A stretch of 64,000 bases of DNA from JADJNY01 sp046349615 (GCA_046349615.1 JAXMBZ010000006.1:62001-126000); one strand, 5' to 3'; shown: positions 33,579 through 43,483, counted from the stretch's first letter. Made by a program: numbers and translations. The notes: generated from the sequence alone by a model not told the origin.

Positions 33579-36500
33579 TCGACGCCGGTCGGCACCTTCA
33601 CGTCGGGCACCGTCGTCTTCGCGAGCCCGCGCTGCGCTTCGAGGCGGTACTCGCCCGGGAGGAAGCGCCCGAGCTCGACGCGGCCGTCGGCGTCGCTCGC
33701 ACCCTCGCCGCTGAAGAGGCCTTGGATCGCGCGCCCCGCGTCCGCAGCGCGCGCCGCGTTGCCGCCGCTCTTCGCGACGAGCTCCGCGCGCGCGCCGGAC
33801 GCAGGACGGCCGTCGTTGCCGTAGATGCGCGCCGTGACGACGACGCCCTTCTCGAGGACGAGCTCGACGTCGCGCGACTTGCCCGCGGACTTCGCGAGCT
33901 CGGCCGACTTCGATGCGGAGCGCGCGAAGCCGTCCTTCGTCGCGCTGACCTCGTACGTGCCGGGCGCGAGCCCTTGGAGCTCGAAGCGCCCCTCCGCGTT
34001 CGTCCGCGCGCGATCGCCGGCGCCGCGTTGCTCTTTCGCGCTCGCGAACACCTCCGCGCCGGAAACGGGCGCGCCCTGGGCGTCCTTCACGACGCCGACG
34101 ATCGCGAGCGCGGCCGGGAGCTCGATCTTGACGCCGCGCGTGACGCGGTCCTCGTCGATGACGACGCGCATCGGCTCGCTCGGCGCGTGCTGCGCCTTCG
34201 CCTTGCCGCGCGGACGCGCGACGAGCTCGTAGCGGCCCGCGTCGAGGCGCTCGAACGAGAAGCGTCCTTCCTTGTCCGTCGAGGCGCGGTACGCCGTGCC
34301 CTCGCCGCCGATCAACGAGCCGAGCAAGCCGCCCTGCCGCTCGCCGCGTTCGCGCGGACGCAGCACGAGGTCCGCTTCGGTCACCGCGTTGCCCGCGGCG
34401 TCGACGACGAGGCCCTCGAGCCCGCCCTCGGGACAGTGCAGCGCGATCACGAGCTCGGGCGCGTCGGGCACCTCGAGGCGCATGCGCACCTGGCGGCCCG
34501 CGCCGTCGAGGTTGAGCTGGTAGTCGCCCGGCGCGAGCCCGGGGAATTCGAACGTGCCGCCTTCCTTGACCTGCGTCGCCTTGAACTCGACGCCGAGCAT
34601 CGTCTCGCTCTCGAACGTCACGGCGGTCAACGTGCCGCGGTCGACGGGCTTGCCGCCGCACGCGATCGTGCCGCGCACGCGGCAGCCGCCCGCGGAGCTG
34701 TCGACGACGTCGTACTGCACGATCTGTCCCGCGGGCACGGTGACGAGGTCGAAGTTCAAGTTGCCGAGGAAGCTCGCGGGGTTGAGCGCTTCGTCGCCGC
34801 GCGTCGCGACGAGGAAGTACGAGCCCGCCTGCACGTGCTTCATCTCGTACGCGCCGTCGGCCGCGGACTGCCCTTGGTAGAGCGCGCCGCCCGACGGATC
34901 GCCTTGGCCGCCCATCGCCGTCGGCGAGAGCGCGACGACGATGCTCGACGGCACCGGGCGGCCGAAACGGTCGACGACCTTGCCGCGGATGCCGCCGCCG
35001 GCGTTCATCACGACCTTCACGCCCTCGAGCGGCGCGTTCTCGGGGAGCACGAGCCCCGTGGCGCTGCCCGACGCGTAGTCGCGGTGGAACGCGAGCACCT
35101 TGACCTCGCCCGGCTTCACGCCCGTGAGCTCGAAGAGCCCCTTCGAGTCCGTCGTCACGGCCTTGTCGCCGAGGAGCCCCAGGCTCGCGAAGTAGTTCGT
35201 GAACCCCGGCGGCATGTCGCCGACCATCTGCTCCATCGGCATGCGCGGACGCCGGCCCCTGTCGTTGCGCCGCTGATCGCGCAGCGCGGCCGCGGGCGTG
35301 TTGTCGAGCTCGCGCGCGCCCGCGGGGAACGCCGCGACGCGCGCGCCGGCGACGGGCTTCTCGTCCTGGTCGACGACGAGGCCGCGGATCGTCCCGCCGG
35401 GCGTCATCGTCACGATCAAGCCCTTCTTCGCCTCGCCCTCGACGACGACGACGTCGTCGACGACGCGGTCGAGGTAGCCCGGCGCGCTGAACACGAGGCG
35501 CGCCTTGCCGGGCTCGACGGAGCCGAGCTCGAACCGGCCCGCGGGATCCTCGAAGAGCACGCCGCCGCTGAACGGATTGCGTCCGCCGGGCGCCGCTTCC
35601 TCCGTGTCGACGCGGTCGGCGGTCGTGATCGTGAACGTCGTGACGGGCTCGGACTTCGCTTCGTCCATGACGACGCCGGAGACCGTGCTGCCGCGATGGA
35701 GCGTGATCGTGAGCTCGTCCTTCGCCTTCTCCGGGTTCCAGTCCGCGCGTCCGTCCTGGAAGCCGAGCTTCATCGCGTCGACGCGGAACGGCGCCTTGCC
35801 GGCGAACGGTCCCGCCTCGAAGCGGCCCTCGGCGTCGGTCGTCGGGAACGACCAACCCTTCACCGCCTGCGCCATCATCGGCGCGAGGCTGAAGTCGAAG
35901 CCGAAGTTCTGCCAGTCGACCATGTTCCAGCGCACGCTCGCGCCGGCGATCGGCGCGCCCGACGAATCGACGACCCGGCCCTTCACGAGCGGGCCGGGAT
36001 GGAGCACGAGGTCCGGCGACGTCGACGGCGCGCCGTCCACGACCGCGACGTGCGCGCCGAGCGAAGGCAGATGTCCCGGAGCGATCGCGACGAGGTCGAC
36101 CTCGCCCGCGGGCACGTGGCGCATCGTGAACGAGCCGTCGGGCCCGCTCGTGCACGCGGTCGTCGCGAGCAGCTCTTCCGCACAGCGCAGGTCGCGCAGG
36201 CCGCGCGGAACGGCGCCGAGCTGCGCGCCCGCGAGCGGCGTCTTCTTCTCTTCGTCGTCCTTCGGCGCGGAGACGACGCGCCCGGTGATCGTGCCGCCCT
36301 CCTTCGCGCGCAGCTCGACGAGCGTGTCCTCGCCCTTCTTCACGACGAGGTCGATCGCGTGCGTGAGCGCGAAGCCCTCACCCGCGGCCGTCACCTCGTA
36401 GCCGATGCCCGGCGGGATCCCTTCGAAGAGGAACGCGCCGCGGTCGTCCGCGCGCGCCTCGATCATCGTCAGGTCGCCGGTGCGCGCGCGCTCGATGAAC

Positions 36501-37189
36501 TGACCGGGGCCGGGGACGAGCTCGACCGTCGCGCCGAACGCCGGCACGCCGTCGGGCCGCAGCACGCGGCCGAGCACGCGCCCGCCGCCGAGCACGAACA
36601 CGTCGAGCGGACCACCCGCGCCGGACGCGACGACGCGCGCGCGCTGCACGCCTTCCGGCGCGTGGTACGGACCCCGCGCGTCGACGTACCACGTGCCGAC
36701 GCGCACGCCCTCGAAGTGGAACGCGCCGTTCGCGCTCGTCTCGGCGACCGCGATCGATTTCACGCGGCCGGACATCCCGCCGAGGCCCGCGATGCGCAGC
36801 ATGCGGCCGAGGAACACCGTCGCCATCGGCGGCGTCGGGAGCAGGTCCACACGCACCCCGCCGACGCCGAGCCCCGTCGCGCGGTCGATCACGCGGCCGT
36901 CGAGGCGGCCCGGGCCGGCGAGACGCACGCCGACGGGCACGCTCGCGGCGCGCGCGGAGTCCTGCGCTGCGGACTCGAGCTCCGCGCGCCGCGGATCGTC
37001 GACCGCGAGCTCCGCGTTCGCGACCGTCGAGGACGACGCGGCGGGGAGCGGCGTCGCGCCCGCGTCCGTCGCGGCGGGCGGCGTCGCGAGCAGCCGCCAC
37101 AGGAGCACGACGAGGAGCCCGAGCGCGACGAGGAGGAAGACGACGTTGCGCGCGGCCGAGCCGCGGCGCGAAGCGTGGGGTGTGGGCAT
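33548..37189 (-). CDS. Giant membrane-anchored carboxypeptidase-regulatory-domain repeat protein
   Basis: 1213 aa. One N-terminal membrane helix (VVFLLVALGLLVVLLWRLL, about residues 16-34), then roughly ten to twelve CarboxypepD_reg/Big-like beta-sandwich units. Each has the pattern GxVxDxxGxPVxGAxV...T(D/N)xxGxFxFxxLxPGxYxLxxxxxG (e.g. KGRVVDSSGAPIAGASVRWN, RTNAEGRFELQGLAPGTYEV). A surface or periplasmic stalk-like structure is likely. No enzymatic motif was seen. Such long arrays are common in planctomycetes and myxobacteria (family knowledge). The C-terminal end carries a 31-base tandem duplication. Upstream, 189 bases separate it from the epimerase stop, with nothing recognisable. Confidence 0.85.
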   Translation of the reverse strand: MPTPHASRRGSAARNVVFLLVALGLLVVLLWRLLATPPAATDAGATPLPAASSSTVANAELAVDDPRRAELESAAQDSARAASVPVGVRLAGPGRLDGRVIDRATGLGVGGVRVDLLPTPPMATVFLGRMLRIAGLGGMSGRVKSIAVAETSANGAFHFEGVRVGTWYVDARGPYHAPEGVQRARVVASGAGGPLDVFVLGGGRVLGRVLRPDGVPAFGATVELVPGPGQFIERARTGDLTMIEARADDRGAFLFEGIPPGIGYEVTAAGEGFALTHAIDLVVKKGEDTLVELRAKEGGTITGRVVSAPKDDEEKKTPLAGAQLGAVPRGLRDLRCAEELLATTACTSGPDGSFTMRHVPAGEVDLVAIAPGHLPSLGAHVAVVDGAPSTSPDLVLHPGPLVKGRVVDSSGAPIAGASVRWNMVDWQNFGFDFSLAPMMAQAVKGWSFPTTDAEGRFEAGPFAGKAPFRVDAMKLGFQDGRADWNPEKAKDELTITLHRGSTVSGVVMDEAKSEPVTTFTITTADRVDTEEAAPGGRNPFSGGVLFEDPAGRFELGSVEPGKARLVFSAPGYLDRVVDDVVVVEGEAKKGLIVTMTPGGTIRGLVVDQDEKPVAGARVAAFPAGARELDNTPAAALRDQRRNDRGRRPRMPMEQMVGDMPPGFTNYFASLGLLGDKAVTTDSKGLFELTGVKPGEVKVLAFHRDYASGSATGLVLPENAPLEGVKVVMNAGGGIRGKVVDRFGRPVPSSIVVALSPTAMGGQGDPSGGALYQGQSAADGAYEMKHVQAGSYFLVATRGDEALNPASFLGNLNFDLVTVPAGQIVQYDVVDSSAGGCRVRGTIACGGKPVDRGTLTAVTFESETMLGVEFKATQVKEGGTFEFPGLAPGDYQLNLDGAGRQVRMRLEVPDAPELVIALHCPEGGLEGLVVDAAGNAVTEADLVLRPRERGERQGGLLGSLIGGEGTAYRASTDKEGRFSFERLDAGRYELVARPRGKAKAQHAPSEPMRVVIDEDRVTRGVKIELPAALAIVGVVKDAQGAPVSGAEVFASAKEQRGAGDRARTNAEGRFELQGLAPGTYEVSATKDGFARSASKSAELAKSAGKSRDVELVLEKGVVVTARIYGNDGRPASGARAELVAKSGGNAARAADAGRAIQGLFSGEGASDADGRVELGRFLPGEYRLEAQRGLAKTTVPDVKVPTGVDEYEVRVELP

Positions 37190-37378
37190 GGGGGTGCGCG
37201 GCCTACGCTCGACGACGGGCGGACGTGACGCGGGAAGGCGCGGCCGTCGTCCATGATACGGCGCCCCGCGCCGCGAAGCCCGCGGTCCCGGCTCGTCGGG
37301 CCCGCGCGCGCGCGCCGGAGCGCGAACGGAGCGGTCGAAGTGATCGGTCGCGCGAGCGGCCTGGGCGCGAGCAGCCGT

Positions 37379-38446
37379 TCAAGCGCGCGCCGGAGGCAGC
37401 TCGCCGCGCCGGCGCAGCTCCGTCACGGCGGACGCGAGCACGGCCTCGAACGGCGCAGGGGTCCACCCGAGTTCGCGCCTCGCCTTCGTGGCGTCGAGGC
37501 GCAGCTCGCAACCGAGCATCTTCAACGCTTGCGGCGGCGCGAGCTCGATCGGGAAGAAGGCGTCCCACGCGCGGGCGAACGGGATCGCGCACGCGAGCAT
37601 CCAGCGCGGGACGACGAAGCGCGCGCCGCGGCCGTCGACGGCGCGCGCGATCACGCGGAAGAGCTCGATCGTCGGCAGGTGGCGCTCGACGAGGACGTAG
37701 CGCTCGCCGCGCCGGCCGCGCTCGAGTGCCTGCAGCGTCCCGTCCGCCGTGTCGTCGATGCCGACGACGCTGATCGAGCCCGGCGGCGCCGCGATCGGCC
37801 CCTTCCCGCCCGCGAGCTCCTTCAGGAACTTCAGCGTGTTCGAGCGCCCCGTCGCGGGCCCGAAGATCGCGCCTGGATTGACGACGACGACGTCGAGCGC
37901 GTCCTTCGCGGCGAGCACGAGCTCCTCCGCCGCGCGCTTCGTGTCCGTGTAGTGCACGCCGAGGTGTCCGAGGTTGAACGGCGCGGTCTCGTCGATCGCG
38001 CGGCCGTCCTTCGACTCGCCGACGGCGACGACGGAGCTCACGAAGAGCAGGCGCGCCGCGCGCGCGGCCTTCGCGGCGTCGAGCACGTGGCGCGTGCCCT
38101 CGACGTTGATCGCGACGGCTTGCGCATGCTCGCGCGTCTTGTAGCTGATCAGGGCACCGCTGTGCACGACGAGGAGCACGCCGCCCGCCGCGCGCGCGGC
38201 CCGCGCAGCGGCATCGCAGGCGCGGAGCACGCTCGCGCGGTCGACGAGGTCGCCCGCGTGGAGCGCGCAGCCGAGCTCCGCGAGCTCGCGCGCAGCCGCG
38301 ACGTCGCGCACGAGCGCGTGCACGGGCACGCCGCGCGCGCGGAGGCGCCGGACGATCGCGAGGCCGAGGAAGCCGGTCGCGCCGGTGACGAAGACGGGAT
38401 CGCGCGGCGTGAGCGCGTGCACGATCGGGTTCGGTTCGGGGGCCAT
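37379..38446 (-). CDS. Extended SDR, NAD(P)-dependent epimerase/dehydratase family
   Basis: 355 aa. Nucleotide-binding motif VFVTGATGFLG near the start, active-site Ser in LLFVSSVVAVGES and YxxxK as HYTDTKRAAEELV, then VVVVNPGAIFGP. The last features and C-terminal helices resemble dihydroflavonol reductase or 3-beta-hydroxysteroid-dehydrogenase-like members. The substrate is unknown. The gene follows the sensor kinase on the same strand (69 bases apart). Confidence 0.85.
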   Translation of the reverse strand: MAPEPNPIVHALTPRDPVFVTGATGFLGLAIVRRLRARGVPVHALVRDVAAARELAELGCALHAGDLVDRASVLRACDAAARAARAAGGVLLVVHSGALISYKTREHAQAVAINVEGTRHVLDAAKAARAARLLFVSSVVAVGESKDGRAIDETAPFNLGHLGVHYTDTKRAAEELVLAAKDALDVVVVNPGAIFGPATGRSNTLKFLKELAGGKGPIAAPPGSISVVGIDDTADGTLQALERGRRGERYVLVERHLPTIELFRVIARAVDGRGARFVVPRWMLACAIPFARAWDAFFPIELAPPQALKMLGCELRLDATKARRELGWTPAPFEAVLASAVTELRRRGELPPARA

Positions 38447-38515
38447 GGCGCGCGGACAGCTTGCCGTCCGCGCGCGGGCCCAGGAAGCGTGCGTCCGCGA
38501 CGCGCGCGGTACGCG

Positions 38516-40480
38516 CTACCCCGAATGCTCCGGCAGCGTGATCCGCGCGATCGCGCCGGGCCCTTCGCCCTCGGGGAGGTTCTCGAGCTCGATCGTGCCC
38601 CCCATCTCGTCGACGAGGCGCGCCGAGATCGCGAGCCCGAGCCCGGTGCCGTGCGTGCGCGTCGTGAAGTACGGCTCGAAGAGGCGCGCGCGCACCGTGT
38701 CGGAGAGCCCGACGCCGGTGTCCTGCAGCACGAGGCGCACCTTGCGCGCGCCCGCGGCCTCGAGCCGCTCGACGCGCACGCCGAGCTTGCCGCCCTGCGG
38801 CATCGCCTCGATCGCGTTCGACACGAGGTTGATCAGGAGCCGCCGCAGCTCGCTCTTGTCCGCGAACACGCGGCCGCCGCCCGGCGCGCGCGTGATCTCG
38901 ACCTTCGCCTCCGCGGCCCACGCTTCGTTCTCGGCGAGCACGTCGTCGAGCACGACGCCGAGATCGACGACCTCGGGCGCGTGCTTCCTCGAGCCCGCGA
39001 ACGCGGAGAAGTCGGCGGCGATCTTGCGCATGTGCTCGACCTGGCGCGTGACGAGCTGGATCGTGCGCTCGAAGATCGAGTCGAACTCGGGGCTCTGCTC
39101 GTCCTTCGCGCGCTTGAGCAGCGCGGCCGACAGCGCGATCGGAGTCAGCGGGTTCTTGATCTCGTGCGCGACCTGCCGCGCCATCTCGCGCCACGCGGCG
39201 TCCTTCTCGGCCTTGATCAGCTGCTTGCGGCTCTCGGCGAGCTGCTCCGTCATCTCGTTGAAGGAGCGCGCGAGCTCGCCGAGCTCGTCGCGGCTCTTCA
39301 CCGTGACGCGCGCCTCGAGGTCGCCCGAAGCGACGCGCTTCGTCTGCTCGCGGAGCGCGACGATCGGCGCCGTCGTGCGCCGCGCGATGAACACGGTGAG
39401 CACGACCACGATCGCGAGCACGGCGAGCGTCGCCTTGACGAGCGTCGCCTGCAGGCCCTCGATGAACGCGGTCACGTCCTCGTTGTCGATGCCGACGCCG
39501 ACGACCCAGCCGAGCCCGCCCTTCTCGGGCCCCGCGCAGTGCTTGAACGCCGCGTTCTTGCGCTTCTCCTTGAACGTGTACTCCGGGTAGAAGCCCATGT
39601 CCTGCGCGCGCGCGGCCTCGACGAGCTGCGGGAGGTTCACGGGCGGATCGGAGACGCGCGCGCCGTAGAGCGACGTCGTCGGGTGCGCGATGATCGTGCT
39701 CGCGTCGGCCGTCCAGAGCCACGCGTAGCTCGTCTGGTAGATCCGGTAGCTCGTCGTGTCGGGCTGCCCGTCGACGCGCTCGAGCCCCTTCGGGCGCTTC
39801 GGCTTGAGGATCTTCTCCTGGATGCGATCCCAGCGCATCAGCGCGTAGAGCACGCCGACCGTGCGCTCCGGGTCGAGGTACCCGCGGACGGGCACCGCGA
39901 TGCCGAGATGGTAGTTCGCGGGGTGCGGGACCTTCAGGTCGACCTCCGGCGGGAGGTACGGCGAGACGTGGTGGTCGACGAGGACGGCCTGGCGCTCGTC
40001 CGCGACTCGGCGCGCGAGCGCGCGCTGGAACCAGTCCTCGCGAGCGTAGTCGCGCGCGGCGAGCGCGGCGCGCACGTCGGGGTTGAGCGCGTTCCCGTGG
40101 CGGTCGGCGACGTTCGAGACCACGTACCGGCCCTGGAGGTCGACCGCGAGGATGAGGTCGTACTGGCCGCTCTTCCGCACGAAGTCGTCGAAGCTCCCGC
40201 GCACCACGGCGGTCGCCGCCGCGTCCTTGTCCTCCTCGAGCGCGAGCGACGTCATCGACTCGGACGCGCGCCGCTCGATCTCGCCGGAGCGCTCGAGGAG
40301 CTCGTCGTCGAGGCGCTGCGCGAGGTCGCAGGCCATCGTGAGCAGGTAGTAGCGCACGACCTCCCAGTGCCGCTTCGCCGTCTGCGTGTCGACGTACCAC
40401 GCGAACCCGATGAACGGGATGCACACGGCCGCGAGCACGGTGAGGATCCACTTCGTCGAGATGCGGCGCAGGAGGTTCAT
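38516..40480 (-). CDS. Membrane sensor histidine kinase
   Basis: 654 aa from MNLLRRISTK. Membrane helices at about 11-29 and 348-366 enclose a 320-residue extracytoplasmic sensor domain with dCache-like features (YDLILAVDLQGRYVVSNVA, GWVVGVGIDNEDV). A HAMP domain follows (367-420). The H-box reads ARQVAHEIKNPLTPI with phospho-acceptor His439; the N-box INLVSNAIEAMPQGG, G1 DTGVGLSD and G2 GTGLGLAISARLVDEMGG are intact. No response regulator lies next to it, so the partner is encoded elsewhere. Signal unknown. Confidence 0.92.
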   Translation of the reverse strand: MNLLRRISTKWILTVLAAVCIPFIGFAWYVDTQTAKRHWEVVRYYLLTMACDLAQRLDDELLERSGEIERRASESMTSLALEEDKDAAATAVVRGSFDDFVRKSGQYDLILAVDLQGRYVVSNVADRHGNALNPDVRAALAARDYAREDWFQRALARRVADERQAVLVDHHVSPYLPPEVDLKVPHPANYHLGIAVPVRGYLDPERTVGVLYALMRWDRIQEKILKPKRPKGLERVDGQPDTTSYRIYQTSYAWLWTADASTIIAHPTTSLYGARVSDPPVNLPQLVEAARAQDMGFYPEYTFKEKRKNAAFKHCAGPEKGGLGWVVGVGIDNEDVTAFIEGLQATLVKATLAVLAIVVVLTVFIARRTTAPIVALREQTKRVASGDLEARVTVKSRDELGELARSFNEMTEQLAESRKQLIKAEKDAAWREMARQVAHEIKNPLTPIALSAALLKRAKDEQSPEFDSIFERTIQLVTRQVEHMRKIAADFSAFAGSRKHAPEVVDLGVVLDDVLAENEAWAAEAKVEITRAPGGGRVFADKSELRRLLINLVSNAIEAMPQGGKLGVRVERLEAAGARKVRLVLQDTGVGLSDTVRARLFEPYFTTRTHGTGLGLAISARLVDEMGGTIELENLPEGEGPGAIARITLPEHSG

Positions 40481-40618
40481 CGCGGCGCGTGGATTCTCCG
40501 CGCCCGCCGCAGCTCGGAGCAAGCGCCCGCTCGGTTCGCCCTCCGCCCGGCGCCGTTCCCGCGCGGCGTCCGGGGGTGCGGACGCGAAACGACCGCCTCG
40601 GGGTCCGCGTCCGCGGCG

Positions 40619-41122
40619 CTAGGCGATCCAGTCGAGCCCGTCCGGTTCCTCGAACACGAGGCGCTGCACGAGCCGCTCCTCGGAGAGCTCGTGCTCGAAG
40701 AGGTCGTTCACGAGCGCGCGCACGTCGTCCGCGATCTCCGGGTCGGGCGGCTCCGCCGTGAGCCGCCGGTCGAGCGCGTCGATCCGCGACTCGAACTCAC
40801 GATGCGCCGCGAGCGTCGCCTCGATCCAACGGCGCGCGCTCCCGCTCGTCTGCTCGCTCAGGGTGAAGACCTCGCTCGCCTCCTCTTCCCGGAAGTGGCG
40901 CCGGAGGAGCCGCGCGAAGGCGTCGAACTCCTCGCGCACGCAATCGCGCCGCGCGGAGCCCGACTCGCGTCGTCGACACGCGGAGAGCTGCTCGAGGAGC
41001 GAGCGAGCCGAGCGCCGGAACGCTTCGTGCTCGCGCCGCAGTTCCTCGACCCGGCGGGAACGCACGACCGCTTCGACGCGTTCGCCGGTCTCGTCCCGCG
41101 GGAACTCCTTCGACGGTTCCAT
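40619..41122 (-). CDS. Hemerythrin-like (HHE) protein
   Basis: 167 aa. Putative di-iron ligands His32 (RREHEAF), His76 with Glu80/81 (RRHFREEEAS), His107 (AAHREFE) and His144 with Glu148 (FEHELSEERL) follow the four-helix spacing. No signal peptide, so cytoplasmic. It is transcribed divergently from a CBS-pair gene across 192 bases, which in turn precedes another hemerythrin-like gene. The grouping suggests an O2- or NO-responsive set. Confidence 0.78.
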   Translation of the reverse strand: MEPSKEFPRDETGERVEAVVRSRRVEELRREHEAFRRSARSLLEQLSACRRRESGSARRDCVREEFDAFARLLRRHFREEEASEVFTLSEQTSGSARRWIEATLAAHREFESRIDALDRRLTAEPPDPEIADDVRALVNDLFEHELSEERLVQRLVFEEPDGLDWIA

Positions 41123-41314
41123 GTTGCGAACCTAGTCCCGAGCGGCGCTCGGCGCGCGTCGGTTCCTGTTCGCACGCGCGCCCGCTCGGCCGACCCGAGA
41201 CACCGCGGCGGACCTACCCACGTGCGATGCGGACGCCTGCGCACTCGAGCGCATGTCGCGAGTTCGCGCGCGAGCGATGCTCGAAGGCAGAGCGATGGCT
41301 CGACGGAGGACACC

Positions 41315-41806
41315 ATGCAGACCCTGACTCGGATCCTGGCGAAGGACATCATGCGTACGGACGTGGCGACGCTGCGTCCGGAGGACACCCTCGAGAGCGC
41401 GATCGAGCTCTTCGAGGAAATGCACATCAGCGGCGCGCCCGTCGTCGACGGCGCCGGCGCACTGGTGGGCGTGCTGAGCGCGAGCGACATCGCGCGCTTC
41501 AATCGTGAGAAGGGCCGCGGCCGCGCGCGCACGGAAGAGCGCCCGGAAGCACTCGAAGACGAACTCAGCGAGGAGGAAGGCCTCTTCGAGGTCGACGCGT
41601 ACTCCGAGGAACTCCTCGGGAGCGAGCGCGTCTGCGATTGGATGACGGCGCGCGTCATCACGGCGCGGCCGGAGTCGACGCTGCGCGAGCTCTGCAAGCT
41701 GATGTCGCGCGAAGCCGTGCACCGCGTCGTGATCGCGAACGGGCGGCAGCTCGTCGGGCTCGTCACGAGCTTCGACGTGGTCCGCTGCGTCGCCGAGAAC
41801 GGCTGA
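41315..41806 (+). CDS. CBS-domain pair protein
   Basis: 163 aa. Strong GGAGG site at 41305-41309. Two CBS motifs: MRTDVATLRPEDTLESAIEL to GVLSASDIARFN and MTARVITARPESTLRELCKL to GLVTSFDVVRCV. They are separated by a 45-residue Arg/Glu-rich linker. CBS pairs sense adenine nucleotides and act as regulatory modules (family knowledge). As a stand-alone protein it probably regulates a partner. It lies 97 bases before the second hemerythrin-like gene. Confidence 0.9.
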   Translation: MQTLTRILAKDIMRTDVATLRPEDTLESAIELFEEMHISGAPVVDGAGALVGVLSASDIARFNREKGRGRARTEERPEALEDELSEEEGLFEVDAYSEELLGSERVCDWMTARVITARPESTLRELCKLMSREAVHRVVIANGRQLVGLVTSFDVVRCVAENG

Positions 41807-41903
41807 AGCCGGGGAGATCGAGAGCCGAGCGGCGCGCGCCTCGCGCGCGGCGCGCACCGCGGCTCGAGCGCTCGCACCGGTCCCTGCGCGCTCCGGAGTC
41901 CCC

Positions 41904-42362
41904 ATGATCGATCGAGAGCCGCCGAGCGACCCCGCCTCCGTCGCCCGGGAGCACGTCCACGTCCGCTCCGAGATCGACCGCCTGACGGCGCGCCTCGCGG
42001 AGCGGCTGCGCGGGGAGGGCGCGCCGACCTTCGCGCGCGAACTCGCCGTGCTCGAGGACCACCTCCTCGCCCACTTCGAGCACGAGGAGCTCTCCTGGAG
42101 CGCCCTCGCCGAGCGCATCCAGGACCCGGAGTACTGTGCGTGGACCGCGCGGTTCACGGCCGAGCACCGCGCGTTCGCCCTGCGGGCGCGCGAACTCGTC
42201 CTGAGCCTCGCGGAGCGCGAGCACGCCGGTCTCTCGCCGCGCGCGGACCAGGCGGCGCGCCTCGCCGAGCTCTTCGAGGACCTGCTCCGCCACGAGCGCG
42301 GAGAAGGCCACCTCCTCGCCCGCCTCGCCGGGTGGGAGGACGAGGGCGGCTCGGAGCGCTGA
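41904..42362 (+). CDS. Hemerythrin-like (HHE) protein
   Basis: 152 aa. His17/His19 (AREHVHVR), His57 with His60/Glu61 (LLAHFEHEEL), His88 (TAEHRAF) and His130 (LLRHERGEG) give a hemerythrin-like pattern, somewhat less regular than the other two copies. Cytoplasmic, no signal. Probably in one unit with the CBS-pair gene upstream. The GT9 gene starts 45 bases downstream, which may be coincidental. Confidence 0.75.
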   Translation: MIDREPPSDPASVAREHVHVRSEIDRLTARLAERLRGEGAPTFARELAVLEDHLLAHFEHEELSWSALAERIQDPEYCAWTARFTAEHRAFALRARELVLSLAEREHAGLSPRADQAARLAELFEDLLRHERGEGHLLARLAGWEDEGGSER

Positions 42363-42406
42363 TCGCGTCGTCGACCGCGCGCCGCGCGCGTGCTCCAATC
42401 CGCGCC

Positions 42407-43483
42407 GTGCCGAAGGGCCTGCGCCGAATTCTCCTCGTCCGCCTCTCCCACCTCGGCGACGTCGTGCACGCGTTGCCCGTCTTCCATGCGCTGCGCGCGG
42501 CGCATCCCGAGGCGGAGCTCGCCTGGGCCGTGCAGCGCGAGTTCGCGGGCCTGCTTCGCGGGCTCCCTGGGCTCGCGCGCGTGATCGAATTCGACCGCCG
42601 CGGTGGAGCGCGCGCGTGGTTCGCGCTTCAGCGCGAGCTCGGCGCGTTCCGCGCGGACTGGTCGATCGACGCGCAAGGCAACGTGAAGAGCGCGGCGGCC
42701 GCGCTCGTGTCCGGCGCACGCGTGCGCACGGGGCTCGCTCGCGCGGATTGGCGCGAGCGCGCGGGCGCGTGGCTCGTGAACGACCGCGCGCCGAGCGCGG
42801 CGGGCCCGCACGCGATCGATCGCATGGAGGCGCTCGTCCGCCACGTCGCGGGACCGCGCGCCGCCCTGCGCTTCGATCCCGCGCTCTCGCCCGAGGAGCT
42901 CGCGCGCGACGACGACGGCGAACCGCGCGCGGTGCGAGAAGCGGACGTGCTGCTCCACCTCGCGACGCCGGGCGACGTGCGCGCGTGGCCGCCCGAACGC
43001 TTCGCCGAGCTCGCGCGGGAGCTCGCCGCGCGCGGGAAGCGCGTCCTCGTCGTCTCGGGGCCGGCGGAGGAGGAACTCGGCCGCGCCCTCGCGCGCGAAC
43101 TCGACGCGCCCGACGTCGCGCACTGGGTCGGTCAACGCGGCCTGCGCCGGCTCGCGCGCGCGTTCACGCTCGGCGGAGCGCGCGGCGCCGCGTTCGTCGG
43201 CTGCGACTCCGGTCCGATGCACCTCGCGTGGGCGTGCGGCCTGCGCGTCGTGTGCCTCGCGGGTCCGCAGGACGCGCGCCGCACCGGTCCGTGGCCCGTT
43301 CCGCCGCCCGTTCGCGGGGACGCGAGCGGGCCGCGTCACGCCGTCGTCCGCGCGCGCGACGAGCCCGCGTGCGCGCCGTGTCTCGCGCGCCGCTGCACGC
43401 ACGCGGAAGGCCCGGTATGCATGCGCCGCGTCGCGTCCGAGGACGTGATCGCGGCGCTGGAGTCGTTCGCTCGCGGCGCGTGA
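42407..43483 (+). CDS. Family 9 (heptosyltransferase-like) glycosyltransferase
   Basis: 358 aa from GTG 42407. Opening GLRRILLVRLSHLGDVVHALPVFHAL is the diagnostic GT9 start with the acceptor-site Asp. The C-terminal GCDSGPMHLAWACGLRVVCLAGPQD binds the nucleotide-sugar donor. Transfers a heptose or similar sugar to the LPS inner core in Gram-negatives. Cys residues near the end (ACAPCLARRCTHAEGPVC) are common in this family. The nearby LptF/LptG, Kdo-kinase-like and LpxL-like genes support an LPS role. Confidence 0.88.
   Translation: MPKGLRRILLVRLSHLGDVVHALPVFHALRAAHPEAELAWAVQREFAGLLRGLPGLARVIEFDRRGGARAWFALQRELGAFRADWSIDAQGNVKSAAAALVSGARVRTGLARADWRERAGAWLVNDRAPSAAGPHAIDRMEALVRHVAGPRAALRFDPALSPEELARDDDGEPRAVREADVLLHLATPGDVRAWPPERFAELARELAARGKRVLVVSGPAEEELGRALARELDAPDVAHWVGQRGLRRLARAFTLGGARGAAFVGCDSGPMHLAWACGLRVVCLAGPQDARRTGPWPVPPPVRGDASGPRHAVVRARDEPACAPCLARRCTHAEGPVCMRRVASEDVIAALESFARGA

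Noticed and set aside
37253..41806. 1517-residue plus-strand frame ending in the CBS protein
   Set aside because: Everything before 41315 is antisense to the epimerase, sensor kinase and hemerythrin genes. The CBS protein has its own strong ribosome-binding site.
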